Source: Theodoxus fluviatilis
Lineage: Eukaryota > Mollusca > Gastropoda > Cycloneritida > Neritidae
DNA length: 64,000 bases
NCBI GenBank assembly: GCA_034096865.1
Contig: JAWQFJ010001795.1
Span: 45,001-109,000, forward strand
Direction: 5' to 3'
Part shown: positions 45,701-53,735 of the stretch, one piece after another
Position numbering within the stretch: the first letter of the stretch is position 1
Layout: each line of letters begins with the position of its first letter
Translations under genes and position numbers: made by a program
Notes under the pieces: model-generated
The model's database searches: none
Told to the model about the DNA's origin: nothing
What the model saw: the letters and a program-made list of their open reading frames with translations, nothing else

Positions 45701-46771
45701 GGGAGGGGATGGACAGGCTGGGGGATAGGAGATAATGGTGGGAATGGGATTGTTGGAGAAGGGGGGGGGGGGGGGGGGGGATGGGGATTGGAGTGGGGAA
45801 ATATGAGATAGGGTAGTGGATGGAGGGATGAAGTGAGGATAGATGGAGCAGCAATGGAAAATGTTAGTGAGGATTGGGGTTGGAGTGTAAATAAATAGGG
45901 AATGGGGGTGGAGTGAAAATGCATGGGACATAGGGGGTAGAGTGAAGAGATGGGGTGGGGGTACAAATGAGGGTTGAGTGGGGAGAAATTGAGGGATGGG
46001 AGGTTGAGTGGAGATAGATGGAGGGGAATAGGGGGATGGTGGTGGGGATGGGAGGTTGAGTGGAGATAGATGGAGGGGAAAAGGGGGATGGTGGTGGGGA
46101 TGGGAGGTTGAGTGGAGATAGATGGAGGGGAAAAGGGGGATGATGGTGGGGTAATGGGGATGCAGGCTGCTAGTGGAAAGTTTACCCACTGCAGGACAAG
46201 TTACTCGTAGCCTAGTCGTGGAATGTTAATTCAGTAGAAAGATATGCACCGCTTATTTGCAGACTGCTTTGTGGACGTTTGCTGTGCAGCAAGACAAGTG
46301 CTGTTTACCTGCAGATTGCTTGAAGAATGTTTACCTTAGAGCAAGTTTACTTGCAGGCTGCCAGTGGAATGTTTACTAGACATTAAATGTCTGTAACTGC
46401 CTCTCTCTCTCTGCTCCTTGGCGCCATTCTGTGCTGACCTAGCTAAGTCTCAGCTGCTCCTCTTGCACTTCCCTGTTGAAAATTCAACAGTCAGGGGCAA
46501 ACCAAGGATTAGACTCGCCTGTTGTTGCACACATGATTGCTAATCTCTCTCAGTGAGAGAGGCAGCCCCCTACCTCTCTGGGCAGCAAAGGGCAGTAGGG
46601 GAAATGTGGCTGGGGTGGAGTGTAGCATTCTGCAGAGCTTTATGGACAGGATGGAATGTTGACTTCAACCGTACCTCTCGTCTACTTGCAGGCTGGTGTG
46701 AGGGCGATGGATACCGAGTTGGCTTCGGGACTTGTGCCGGAAAACTCCTTCCTGCACTGAACCTCTCCTAG
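12449..46771 (+). CDS. FAH: FAH, fumarylacetoacetase, complete gene in 13 coding exons
   Basis: Fumarylacetoacetase hydrolyses 4-fumarylacetoacetate to fumarate and acetoacetate, the last step of tyrosine breakdown, in the cytosol. Coding exons: 12449-12529, 19711-19821, 20993-21111, 24291-24340, 25435-25525, 26926-27023, 27855-28007, 28227-28357, 34894-34969, 39642-39688, 44764-44865, 45410-45527, 46692-46771. They sum to 1257 nt, or 418 residues plus stop (human enzyme 419). All introns are GT-AG and all phases agree. Residues equal to the mammalian metal ligands are present as Asp125, Glu198, Glu200 and Asp232. The catalytic His132 and Glu363 and the substrate-contact residues Tyr127, Arg141, Tyr158, Arg236, Gln239 and Lys252 are also present. 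Numbering is one lower than in mammals because of one missing residue near position 105. The frame is intact and all known active-site residues are kept, so this should be a functional gene despite about 19 kb of intronic tandem repeats. It lies head to head with MCCC2. Confidence 0.97.
14265..14305 (+). promoter_or_regulatory. Possible TATA promoter inside the intron 1 element
   Basis: GCGTATATAAACCCCTGGAC at about 14269-14288 resembles a TATA box with a suitable distance to a start site near 14300. A CCAAT motif lies upstream at about 13984. An open frame of 203 codons (14487-15098) follows but has no recognised domain. It may be the promoter of the mobile element or chance. Confidence 0.3.
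14301..14514. repeat. 71-bp tandem repeat, three copies
   Basis: Units start with GCGCAGAAGTACCACCAGCC at 14301, 14372 and 14443. The third is diverged at its end. The array lies just downstream of a TATATAAA at about 14271-14278, inside the candidate DNA transposon. Confidence 0.9.
15552..15948. repeat. Dispersed repeat, about 0.4 kb, copy 1
   Basis: Closely similar to 54207-54600. Both share TTTACAGAAATCATTCAGAT, TGTCAAAACTTGTTTCCATT, GAATAAACGC and TCAGGGAGCAGA. It lies in FAH intron 1. Class unknown; no coding capacity is seen. Confidence 0.85.
16410..16461. repeat. GT microsatellite
   Basis: (GT)n with a short TATTT interruption, in FAH intron 1. Confidence 0.95.
16706..17039 (-). mobile_element. 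Short retroposed insertion with 13-bp target duplication
   Basis: TAGACATACGTTT at 16706-16718 is repeated exactly at 17027-17039. The about 308-bp insert starts with T-rich sequence on the plus strand, consistent with a poly-A tail of a minus-strand retroposon. It also contains AT and ATA simple repeats. No coding sequence, and the source is unknown. Confidence 0.7.
17318..17751 (-). pseudogene. Possible N-terminal remnant of a Mutator-like transposase
   Basis: The minus strand starts [20 protein letters not shown] at about 17742. After a frame change near a C run (about 17590) it continues with [28 protein letters not shown] and [17 protein letters not shown]. The layout of a basic N-terminus, a G-F/Y-R-x-V-D segment and CPxC plus C-x-C cysteine pairs resembles N-termini of the animal Mutator-like transposase-domain family. 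The remainder is absent. Two frames and an early stop make it non-functional. Family assignment is tentative. Confidence 0.4.
18178..18290 (-). mobile_element. Retrotransposon 3'-end fragment (minus strand)
   Basis: ACAAGATACAAGATACTTTA then TTGTCCTCATTGTTACAAGG and AAATTTG. On the minus strand this ends in AATAAAGTATCTTGTATCTTG, the usual style of LINE/SINE 3' ends with short tail repeats. No coding part is seen. Confidence 0.45.
18590..18860. repeat. CA-rich low-complexity tract
   Basis: CA/CAT/CCA-rich sequence with short (CA)n runs near 18787-18832. His/Thr-rich frames over it are artefacts. Confidence 0.8.
19038..19690. repeat. TGCTA/TGCTG pentamer tract
   Basis: About 650 bp of degenerate pentamers (TGCTA, TGCTG, TGATA, TTCTA). 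It ends about 20 bp before FAH exon 2. It yields Cys/Tyr/Leu-rich open frames that are not genes. Confidence 0.95.
19711..19821 (+). CDS. FAH: FAH coding exon 2
   Basis: Residues 28-64, including [20 protein letters not shown]. The acceptor is CTCTTTCAG and the donor GTAAGA. The TGCTA-type pentamer tract ends only about 20 bp before this exon. Confidence 0.97.
20013..20187. repeat. CCCCA / CCA simple-sequence tract
   Basis: (CCCCA)n interspersed with (CCA)n, in FAH intron 2. The complementary strand is GGGGT-rich and could form G-quadruplexes. Confidence 0.95.
20776..20870. repeat. CA microsatellite with CG-rich core
   Basis: (CA)n, GCGCGCGCGC, (CA)n in FAH intron 2, about 120 bp before exon 3. 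Confidence 0.95.
20993..21111 (+). CDS. FAH: FAH coding exon 3
   Basis: Residues 65-104, [19 protein letters not shown] through GLRA and a split Lys. The acceptor is TCTTGCCAG and the donor GTAAGC. It is not visible as a long ORF, because the open frames on the opposite strand are longer. Confidence 0.93.
21288..23799. repeat. 16-bp minisatellite, about 157 copies
   Basis: Unit CCCACACCACCCATGT with main variants CGTGT, CGTGC, CATGC and CCTGT. It occupies most of FAH intron 3. The plus strand is C-rich and the minus strand carries spaced GGG runs. Long open frames appear in all three plus frames and on the minus strand because the unit lacks stops. Confidence 0.98.
24033..24162. repeat. GT microsatellite
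   Basis: Two (GT)n runs separated by GC-containing variants (GCGTGCATGGGTGCTTGC), in FAH intron 3. Confidence 0.95.
24291..24340 (+). CDS. FAH: FAH coding exon 4 (50 bp)
   Basis: Completes Lys104, then [16 protein letters not shown] and a split Gly121. The acceptor is TTTCATTTCAG and the donor [13 protein letters not shown] is diagnostic of FAH. One residue (Cys105 in mammals) is missing here, which shifts later numbering by one. Confidence 0.95.
24945..25076. repeat. 66-bp direct duplication
   Basis: CTTCAGCTGCAACTTGGCTG starts at 24945 and at 25011. The two copies are nearly identical. FAH intron 4. Confidence 0.93.
25435..25525 (+). CDS. FAH: FAH coding exon 5 (metal and catalytic residues)
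   Basis: Residues 121-151, [20 protein letters not shown] then [10 protein letters not shown] and a split Trp. It carries the metal ligand Asp125, Tyr127, the catalytic His132 and Arg141. The acceptor is GATTTACAG and the donor GTGAGC. Confidence 0.97.
26005..26860. repeat. 45-bp minisatellite, about 19 copies
   Basis: Units contain TATGGCCATGAGTGGTAGAG, CTACTGGAGCAGGC and CCCCATAGCTC or CCCCACAGGTC. Some copies are shortened, for example at about 26150 and 26285. FAH intron 5, ending about 65 bp before exon 6. Confidence 0.96.
26926..27023 (+). CDS. FAH: FAH coding exon 6
   Basis: Residues 151-184, [20 protein letters not shown] then [12 protein letters not shown]. It contains Tyr158 of the active site and the invariant GYHGRASS. 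The acceptor is ACTTGCAG and the donor GTAAAG. Confidence 0.97.
27130..27237. repeat. 36-bp tandem repeat, three identical copies
   Basis: GATTATATGAGAAGTGAATT followed by CCACTGATTAGTTGAA, three times. It lies at the start of the AGGTCA-rich dispersed repeat in FAH intron 6. Confidence 0.97.
27238..27735. repeat. AGGTCA-rich dispersed repeat, copy 1
   Basis: Closely similar to 40560-41012 and partly to 39725-39850. It carries at least eight TCAAGGTCA or TGACCTTGA half-site strings. A GT microsatellite follows at about 27749-27775. FAH intron 6, just before exon 7. Class of mobile element unknown. Confidence 0.9.
27855..28007 (+). CDS. FAH: FAH coding exon 7 (three metal ligands)
   Basis: Residues 184-235, [20 protein letters not shown] through [10 protein letters not shown]. 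Glu198, Glu200 and Asp232 are the remaining metal ligands. The acceptor is TTTTTTCCAG and the donor GTGAGT. Confidence 0.98.
28227..28357 (+). CDS. FAH: FAH coding exon 8
   Basis: Residues 235-278, [20 protein letters not shown] and [15 protein letters not shown]. It contains Arg236, Gln239 and Lys252. The acceptor is GCCCACAG and the donor GTAGGT. The 5.6-kb GGT-rich array starts about 200 bp after it. Confidence 0.98.
28553..34115. repeat. GGT/AGT/GAT-rich array, 5.6 kb
   Basis: Degenerate 3-, 6- and 9-bp periodicity built from GGT, AGT, GAT, GGC and TGT triplets, with common blocks such as GGCAGTGATAGTGGTGGT. The plus strand is nearly C-free except in GGC and GAC. In register it gives Val/Ala/Ile frames of over 1200 codons on the plus strand and His/Pro/Thr frames on the minus strand. 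I regard these as non-coding. It fills most of FAH intron 8. Confidence 0.97.
34120..34893. other. Unique part of FAH intron 8
   Basis: About 770 bp without tandem repeat between the array and exon 9. I see no gene or recognised element. Confidence 0.6.
34894..34969 (+). CDS. FAH: FAH coding exon 9
   Basis: Residues 279-304, [20 protein letters not shown] then EVALK and a split codon. The acceptor is GTGCATTGCAG and the donor GTGAGT. The 27-bp array starts 137 bp further on. Confidence 0.96.
35107..39575. repeat. 27-bp minisatellite, about 165 copies
   Basis: Unit: CTGTACTTGATACATACTCC then CACACAC. The main variants in the first half are GATACA, GGTACA and GATGCA. Long open frames on both strands reach 1567 codons because the unit is a multiple of three and lacks stops in most frames. 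It fills nearly all of FAH intron 9, ending about 65 bp from exon 10. Confidence 0.98.
39642..39688 (+). CDS. FAH: FAH coding exon 10 (47 bp)
   Basis: Completes residue 304 (read as Cys where the human protein has Gly), then [15 protein letters not shown]. The acceptor is TCCATTTCCAG and the donor GTGAGA. It lies about 65 bp after the end of the 27-bp array. Confidence 0.94.
39725..39850. repeat. AGGTCA-rich dispersed repeat, short copy
   Basis: Shares TTGGGTCAAGGTCACATG and GGAAAAATGTGTAAAGCA with 27585-27735 and 40905-40980. It is an internally deleted copy next to the TTC/TCC tract. Confidence 0.85.
39951..40238. repeat. TTC / TCC / TTC pyrimidine tract (about 288 bp)
   Basis: (TTC)n to about 40054, (TCC)n to about 40160, then (TTC)n again, broken once by TAATTC near 40003. 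It is a pure pyrimidine strand in the FAH transcript, in intron 10. Triplex-forming potential is known for such tracts. Confidence 0.97.
40255..41012. repeat. Dispersed repeat with AGGTCA half-sites, copy 2 (longer)
   Basis: Begins GACTCATATGCGAAGCAAAA and runs through GACCTTGCTTCAAGGTCAAG to TTGACCTTGACCTTGAGGGT. The last 450 bp are near-identical in order to 27238-27690. FAH intron 10. The 25-bp array starts directly at its end. Confidence 0.88.
41014..44745. repeat. 25-bp minisatellite, about 149 copies
   Basis: Units contain CTACCATGGGTGGCTG and GTCTCATT, with variants CAGT/CAAT/CCGT, GTG/GTC and ATGGG/GTGGG, and some 23-bp units. All three plus frames stay open for over 1200 codons because no stop is produced. 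It fills FAH intron 10 up to the acceptor of exon 11. The final copies decay into TTTCAG-containing sequence. Confidence 0.98.
44764..44865 (+). CDS. FAH: FAH coding exon 11
   Basis: Residues 320-353, [20 protein letters not shown] then [14 protein letters not shown]. The acceptor CATCTTTCAG sits about 15-20 bp after decayed copies of the 25-bp array. The donor is GTGAGT. Confidence 0.97.
45056..45270. repeat. GT-rich microsatellite tract
   Basis: Degenerate GTGTGT with GTGTGCATAT-type interruptions, in FAH intron 11. Confidence 0.93.
45410..45527 (+). CDS. FAH: FAH coding exon 12 (catalytic Glu)
   Basis: Residues 354-393, [20 protein letters not shown] and [11 protein letters not shown]. 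Glu363 equals the catalytic Glu364 of the mammalian enzyme. The acceptor is GTCTTCCAG. The donor GTCAGA is weaker than the others in this gene. Confidence 0.96.
45530..46165. repeat. G-rich purine tract with a 53-bp repeat
   Basis: GGGGTGGGG / GATGGGG-type sequence with a G run at about 45762-45780. Around 46000-46145 a unit of about 53 bp (GATGGGAGGTTGAGTGGAGA...) occurs three times. FAH intron 12. Confidence 0.88.
46692..46771 (+). CDS. FAH: FAH coding exon 13 (stop codon)
   Basis: Residues 393-418, [20 protein letters not shown] then ALNLS and TAG at 46769-46771. The acceptor is CTACTTGCAG. The C-terminal GDGYR-x-GFG-x-CAGK signature is typical of FAH. Confidence 0.97.
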
Positions 46772-47370
46772 ATGCCTTCAGCTAGTGTAAAAGTGAGATT
46801 TGTCGAGGATCAAAGTCTGTTTGCCTTTTGGGTGTTGGGATTCTTTCTTTTTTGTTTATGCCTCTGACTGGACCATCTTTCCTGAGAGAAAACTCACTGG
46901 AGATGCATGCTGTGAGTGGTGGTGGTAGTGGTGTTTGTGCAAGCATAGCATCTTTCCTTTGCCTTGTTGGCAAGGTTATGCACGATTTTTTAATCCAAGA
47001 TAGGCAACTCCTTTGTCCACAGCAACAATGATGTTTCCCTTGGATTGGAGTCTGGAAAATTGTCCATGTTCTGCATCACATCTGAGTGTGTCAACGATGT
47101 GGAAACTTTGCATTTATGTATTGAAAAAAATTGCGGCACATAATTATATTAAAGTGCATTTTAGGTTTTTTGCTTTGTGTTTTTCTTGCTGTAATATTAG
47201 CTACTTCTTGACAGCACTGCCTGGTATTCTTTGATGTGAAGATTGTTGAAGTTTCAGTGTTAGGGGCATCTGTCATAACTTTCACATTTGCAGATCCATG
47301 TTTTTTTTAACCTTGTGTAGTGTACTTGTGTTTAGTCTGATGACTCAAGTATCCCACAACAGTATTGTTA
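46772..47370 (+). other. FAH 3' UTR region
   Basis: Sequence following the stop codon without coding features. ATTAAA at 47148-47153 is the nearest plausible poly-A signal. AATAAA occurs at 51024-51029, beyond the 29-bp array. Which is used cannot be told from sequence. Confidence 0.45.
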
Positions 47371-47648
47371 GTGTTTCCAGGTTTCATGCGGTGTGTGTGT
47401 GCACACAGAGTTGCATTGCATTACAGTGTTTCCAGGTTTCATGCGGTGCATGTGTGCACACAGAGTTGCATTGCATTACAGTGTTTCCAGGTTTCATGCG
47501 GTGTGTGTGTGTGTGCACACAGAGTTGCATTGCATTACAGTGTTTCCAGGTTTCATGCGGTGCATGTGTGCACACAGAGTTGCATTGCATTACAGTGTTT
47601 CCAGGTTTCATGCAGTGTGTGTGTGCACAGAGTTGCATTGCATTACAT
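47371..47648. repeat. 55-59-bp tandem repeat, five copies
   Basis: Units start with GTGTTTCCAGGTTTCATGCG at 47371, 47426, 47481, 47540 and 47595. They contain CACACAGAGTTGCATTGCAT. Copy 3 is 4 bp longer because of an extra GTGT. Confidence 0.95.
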
Positions 47649-47655
47649 GCATTTT

Positions 47656-47830
47656 ACCTCTGCCAAGGAGGTTATGCTTGTCAGTCAGTTTGTTAGTTTA
47701 TTCATTCATTTGTTTATTATTTTGCAAAATTACTCCAAAAGTTCAAAATGGATTCTGATGAAATCTGGTGCAGGGAAAGGGTTTGACCCAAGGAACAATC
47801 CGTTAAATTTTTTAGGTCATCAGTTGTCTC
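47656..47830. repeat. Dispersed repeat of the 'CCAAGGAGGTTATG' type
   Basis: CTCTGCCAAGGAGGTTATGC followed by a TTTGTT/TTCATT-rich stretch, CAAAATTACTCCAAAAG and GAAATCTGGTGCAGGGA. This is the recurrent layout of a widespread marine-animal interspersed repeat, recognised by eye only. Confidence 0.5.
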
Positions 47831-48711
47831 GTTTTGGAATGACAATGATATACGGAAATGTCGTCTCCAAGGCTGTGGTCCGACACAGCTAGCACCAGCA
47901 TGTACTGCAAGTTGGCCTATTTTTAAACTCCCCCCAGCCTTGTGAGAGAACATGACCACAGCATGAGAGGAAGAGCAAGTGGATTCCAACGTCGTCTGCC
48001 ACGGGTCACCGCTTGTGTTCAGCTGCGACACCTCCACCACTGTGCCTGCCGTGAGGGAGCTTTCATTCCCCCAGATCCCTCCAGTACGGCCATTTTGGGG
48101 GCAGATATACACCCAGCCATACAAGGCAATGTCAGACTTTGAAGGCTGTTAACATTGCATTTTCACATCCTGGGCTTTCCACGCGTGTCAGGATGTGGAT
48201 GAGGAACTGCATCCCGAATCATTGCATTTTGGTAAATACTTACCAGTTTGTTTGTCCAAAATTCTTGTCTTTTTTGGTCCAAATTTCCACATAATTTGAT
48301 TCCCCAAAAGCGCATATTTCATGCCCCAAAAGTACATTTGTTATCCCTGAATTTGTGCATCATAGATAGCTTTGTATTCAAAAGCAGTGTCTTTAATCTT
48401 TTCATTTAGACAGCCACAAACCATGCTACAGAGTGGATCTGCTTCCTTTCTTGCAAGGAAAGAGAGTTGTGATGTGCAGATTGGAGATGAGATTGTCTTA
48501 TCTGATATTCACCTGCTGTTGTTTCTGTCACACCCAGCCATCTGCATGTACAAATACTGAGATAAAGTGAGGTTGATGCCTAAACTGGGATGATACATTT
48601 GTGCATTTAGACTGTGCAGCTTTTGAAATGTTAAGTGGAAACGAAAAATGCATAATTTTGAGACATTCCAAAACGGGCAGATTAGAGATGCGCCATCTCA
48701 AACACTTCACT
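47831..48711. other. Intergenic sequence before the 29-bp array
   Basis: About 880 bp with several short open frames on both strands, none with a recognised domain. I see no gene. Confidence 0.6.
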
Positions 48712-50353
48712 GGGCATGGTGCTGGAGGTGTGCTCTACCTGGGCATGGTGCTGGAGGTGTGCTCTACCTGGGCATGGTGCTGGAGGTGTGCTCTACCTGG
48801 GCATGGTACTGGAGGTGTGCTCTACCTGGGCATGGTGCTGGAGGTGTGCTCTACCTGGGCATGGTGCTGGAGGTGTGCTCTACCTGGGCATGGTGCTGGA
48901 GGTGTGCTCTACCTGGGCATGGTGCTGGAGGTGTGCTCTACCTGGGCATGGTGCTGGAGGTGTGCTCTACCTGGGCATGGTACTGGAGGTGTGCTCTACC
49001 TGGGCATGGTGCTGGAGGTGTGCTCTACCTGGGCATGGTGCTGGAGGTGTGCTCTACCTGGGCATGGTGCTGGAGGTGTGCTCTACCTAGGCGTGGTGCT
49101 GGAGGTGTGCTCTACCTGGGCATGGTGCTGGAGGTGTGCTGTACCTGGGCGTGGTGCTGGAGGTGTGCTCTACCTGGGCATGGTGCTGGAGGTGTGCTCT
49201 ACCTGGGCATGGTGCTGGAGGTGTGCTCTACCTGGGCATGGTGCTGGAGGTGTGCTCTACCTGGGCATGGTACTGGAGGTGTGCTCTACCTGGGCATGGT
49301 GCTGGAGGTGTGCTCTACCTGGGCATGGTGCTGGAGGTGTGCTCTACCTGGGCATGGTGCTGGAGGTGTGCTCTACCTGGGCGTGGTGCTGGAGGTGTGC
49401 TCTACCTGGGCATAATACTGGAGGTGTGCTCTACCTGGGCATGGTACTGGAGGTGTGCTCTACCTGGGCATGGTGTTCGAGGTGTGCTCTACCTGGGCAT
49501 AATACTGGAGGTGTGCTCTACCTGGGCATGGTACTGGAGGTGTGCTCTACCTGGGCATGGTGCTGGAGGTGTGCTCTACCTGGGCATGGTGCTGGAGGTG
49601 TGCTCTACCTGGGCATAATACTGGAGGTGTGCTCTACCTGGGCATGGTACTGGAGGTGTGCTCTACCTGGGCATGGTACTGGAGGTGTGCTGTACCTGGG
49701 CATGGTGCTGGAGGTGTGCTCTACCTGGGCATAATACTGGAGGTGTGCTCTACCTGGGCATGGTACTGGAGGTGTGCTCTACCTGGGCGTGGTGCTGGAG
49801 GTGTGCTCTACCTGGGCATAATACTGGAGGTGTGCTCTACCTGGGCATAGTACTGGAGGTGTGCTCTACCTGGGCATGGTACTGGAGGTGTGCTCTACCT
49901 GGGCATGGTGCTGGATGTGTGCTCTACCTGGGCATGGTACTGGAGGTGTGCTCTACCTGGGCATGGTGCTGGAGGTGTGCTCTACCTGGGCATGGTGCTG
50001 GAGGTGTGCTCTACCTGGGCATGGTACTGGAGGTGTGCTCTACCTGGACATGGTGCTGGAGGCGTGCTCTACCTGGGCATGGTACTGGAGGTGTGCTCTA
50101 CCTGGGCATGGTGCTGGAGGTGTGCTCTACCTGGGCGTGGTGCTGGAGGTGTGCTCTACCTGGGCATGGTGCTGGAGGTGTGCTCTACCTGGGCATGGTG
50201 CTGGAGGTGTGCTCTACCTGGGCATGGTGCTGGAGGTGTGCTCTACCTGGGCATGGTGCTGGAGGTGTGCTCTACCTGGGCATGGTGCTGGAGGTGTGCT
50301 CTACCTGGGCATGGTGCTGGAGGTGTGCTCTACCTGGGCATGGTGCTGGAGGT
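48712..50353. repeat. 29-bp minisatellite, about 57 copies
   Basis: Units contain GGCATGGTGCTGGAGGTGTG and CTCTACCTG. Variants are GGTACTGG, GCGTGG and ATAATACTGG. Because 29 is not a multiple of three, the open frames cycle through three registers. The ATAATACTGG variant is confined to the middle third (about 49410-49840). Confidence 0.98.
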
Positions 50354-50536
50354 GAACCAGGGCTGAAGCAGACTTGGCAAACTTGTGTTCAGGTATTGTT
50401 TTGTACAAATAAGCCTTTGCTTCAACCTCATTGAGTTGCATGATAGCACTAGTATCATCAAGTAGCTCGGTATACAGCCTACCTTTCTGCCACTCCCTAA
50501 CAGAGAAGTGATCTTATATGACAATCAGGACACAGC

Positions 50537-50730
50537 ATGGGGCTCTAAGGAACACGATCACCAAAGTATGCATGGGCCGGGCCTCAGAGGAACACAATCA
50601 CCACAGTATGCATAGGCCGGGCTCTGAGGAACACAATCACCAAAGTATACATGGGCTGGGGCTCTGAGGAACACAATCACCACAGTATACATGGGCCGGG
50701 GCTCTGAGGAACACAATCACCGAAGTCTAC
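50537..50730. repeat. About 40-bp tandem repeat, five copies
   Basis: Units contain CTCTGAGGAACACAATCACC and AGTATACATGGGC. They are slightly diverged. Confidence 0.92.
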
Positions 50731-52640
50731 TTCAAACTTCAGACACTTGGCAAACCCCCAAAATGAAGTCAAAACTTTGGTGAAGGAACCCAAAGCTTCA
50801 CTCGATGAGAAAACGCCTTTAGAGATGATCACTGTGCAGGGCTGTGCTGTGCAGTGCTGGTATGAGAGACTGGTGCAGCTAGCTTGCTTGCTTGCTTGCT
50901 TGCTTACGCTGGAACTGCATCTTCAGTGAGTGCCCAGCAAGGAAAGGTCGTGAACTCCTAGTCATACACAGAGTATTGTGAACTTTTCTTTTTTACCAAC
51001 CTAGTTTGGTATACTTGAATGACAATAAATGTGGTATGTGGAACACAGACTTGGTTTGATGCGAGGCAGCTGGATTTGAGTAAGTCATGAGAATTGTTCT
51101 TTTTCTAGTTTCATTGGAGGAAATGCTTTCTCATCATGCTATTCATGGGTGTGGAAGGGAAAATGCATTTTTCCAGATTTATGCCCAGTGTGTTTGCTGC
51201 TTGACCTGCATGCCTTCTAGCAACAACAAAGGGTGTTTTTTTTAATAGTCTTGTTTGGTTTTTAACATCATGAATGCTCCAACCAAGAGTATGCTTGATA
51301 CCAACATTGATGAATTACCTATATTAATGCATTTATGGCCTATTTATCTGGATAAATAAAGTCAAGGACATAAAATGAAAAGGTTTGTGTCGGTATATGT
51401 CTGAACACTTTCCTTCCATCCCTTGCATTCTCAGCTACCGAGTGTTTGCACACAAGCACAATAATACCAGTTCAAATTCCAGCTGTTGCCCTCTTCATTT
51501 CGGTATTCATAACAAGGCACATTGTGTCAACATTTAGAGATAGCCAGCCAGATAGATAGGTAAATAAACCTAATTGTACCTTCAAAAGAGTACTGTAGTT
51601 TTTGGACTACAAGTCTCTTCTTAAGTAAGACACTCTCTAAAAAAAATCTGAAACCATATCAGTCATGTTTGTGGCTCATTTCAGTATGAGGCGTGCATCC
51701 TTAGTGACAATGGCACACATGTTATGGACTGTCAACAGTGGAAATGGATTGCAGAGCATTTAATGAGAAAACATGCTATATGCAGAAGCAGAAAGGTTAT
51801 AAGGTCTTTGGCTTAATCAAGCCTTCAAAGATGAAAAAAAAGAAAAAGGAAACAAAGAAAATTAACAAATGCATTTGAACAATAAGATAAAATAACATCA
51901 AATGAAATAAAATTATATCACATCAAATAACATATCTCCTGTAAAACAGGAAAGAAAAGGGGATGCGCTGGGGAGGGTTGTATGCCACAAGTGGTTAAGA
52001 CGTGCAGAGCGAAGTACTACCGCTTCATCCGCGCCCTTTAGAGGCAGTAACTGGGACTAAATGTGGGGCAGAGGAAAGGTAAGGACAACCCAACTCGGTA
52101 TTATTTCATTTGAACCTTTGAGTCTGTGATCACTACACATAATTATTGAACCAACTGTACTGCTAGTATAAACCCCCAGCAGCTCCTTTGCTCGGTGCTA
52201 CTCCTAGTGTGACCATCTGCACTCCCTCCTGTTCATGTTTCAGCAGCAGAGAGCATATTCCCACCTTGGGTTATGTGCCGCTGCCTCACGTTTGTCCCAC
52301 GCCATGGGCTTTCTTCCTGTGATGGAGGAAGCTGGTGGTAAGGTTCGAGCTGTGGGGCTCGAGGCTGGATGGTAGAAGTGCGCAGGTATATGACAAGTCG
52401 TAGCTGCTCTCCACCCATGGGTACAGGAGCTGCTGGCTGGTCCAAGGCCTGATGGTAGTGGCTCGGACACCGCAAAATTGTGGTGACAGCAGTCTCTGGT
52501 GGTATTCTTTCGTCCTTACAGCATTACCAACAACAATACCACTCTCTACACAGAGCTTGCAGCCTGATAATACAGCAAACTCACGTATGCGCCAGCCAGC
52601 TGACTGACCAAAATTCTACATGACAACATTATTTAAATAA
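50731..52640. other. Intergenic, no recognisable gene
   Basis: AT-rich sequence with an AATAAA at 51024, short CTTG repeats near 50882-50905 and ATAAAAT-type simple sequence near 51880-51935. The 76-80-codon minus-strand frames at 52233-52475 have no known domain. Confidence 0.55.
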
Positions 52641-52900
52641 GCCTAGAATTTACCTGTCCCAGGGATGAACCACAACATTATTTGCTCCTTGCACATCCTC
52701 CGATCCCAAAGCATGCTTGCCTATCTCCATCTGTAAAAAAAGACGGGGTTTCAACATGTGAGTGGAGTTTAAAGTGCTGACCATGCTCTTACGCCAGACA
52801 CAAGGGGAGAGCACAGGCTGCCAGGAGCTGCATGGTGATATAGGACGGGAGGGAAAGTTTCTGTGAAGACTAGTACTTTTGTTTTGCTTTGACCTGCTTC
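52640..52900. repeat. Dispersed repeat related to 210-420 and 56690-56815
   Basis: Shares CCAAAGCATGCT with 245-265, CTGCCAGGAGCTGCATGG with 56727-56745, and GGGAAAGTT/GAAGTTCC-type words. The order of segments suggests one family present in several orientations. Confidence 0.6.
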
Positions 52901-53449
52901 TCCATACACCGTGAACTCCAGGCAAAAGTTTCCATGAAGTGCTGGAGAGCACAGTCATGAGTAGCATCGACATCAGCCAACACCCTGTAGAGCCCAGCGT
53001 CAAATTCAAAAGTCATTATCTGTTTGCCAAATATTTCTGCTTTACTTGGGTCCAGACCAGTTTAGAACACAATGATGTTTTCTCTTCATTGCTAATGGTA
53101 GGCTTACAAAGACTGATGATGACCAGGCATGTGATCAAACTCAACCAGGGTACCAACAGAGAGATCTAGATTACACTGATAGGGAGGGATCATTATCCAT
53201 TATCAACAGCATTGCCTCCATGAGGAGTTTTGTAAGTGAATCTGCCAAGCTTGCTTCAATGGGTGCAACCATTTAGGACAGCTGTCTGATGTATCTTGCA
53301 AGGAGTCTTCATCATTCACCCCGAATCATTGAAACCATTGTCCTGCAACCTTCTCAGTCCAAGCTGTAAATACGGGCAAGTCAACAAAGGGTCCAATTAG
53401 TTCATCAGTTTCTCCTCAGTGAGTGTGTCCAAGTATTCATATCACCGCA

Positions 53450-53493
53450 TATAATAATGATGATGATGATAATAATAATGATGATGATGATGA

Positions 53494-53541
<48 letters not shown>

Positions 53542-53735
53542 CTGGCTCAAACACATGAGAATTCTTTGTGGAGACTTTCACCCCCGGTTGCGCAGTACCC
53601 GGTTTTACTCCTCCATAGGAGAGGCAATGTGGGCTAAGCACCTTGCCCAAGGATGCAACTCTAGAATCTGTGCAGAACTGAACACTGCACCAGCAAGGCG
53701 AGCATCTTAACCACTGTACTACTAGAGCCCCCAAT
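53450..53735 (-). mobile_element. tRNA-derived SINE with ATT/ATC-type tail
   Basis: On the minus strand it starts GGGGGCTCTAGTAGTACAGT then GGTTAAGATGCTCGCC, like a tRNA A-box region. It then has GGTGCAGTGTTCAGTTCTG (weak B-box) and a central TTGGGCAAGGTGCTTAGCCC typical of conserved SINE middles. It ends with ATAAT/ATC simple repeats (plus strand 53455-53540). No clear target duplication seen. Confidence 0.7.

Noticed and set aside
47717..48124. 135-codon minus-strand frame
   Set aside because: Partly over a dispersed repeat, with no domain.
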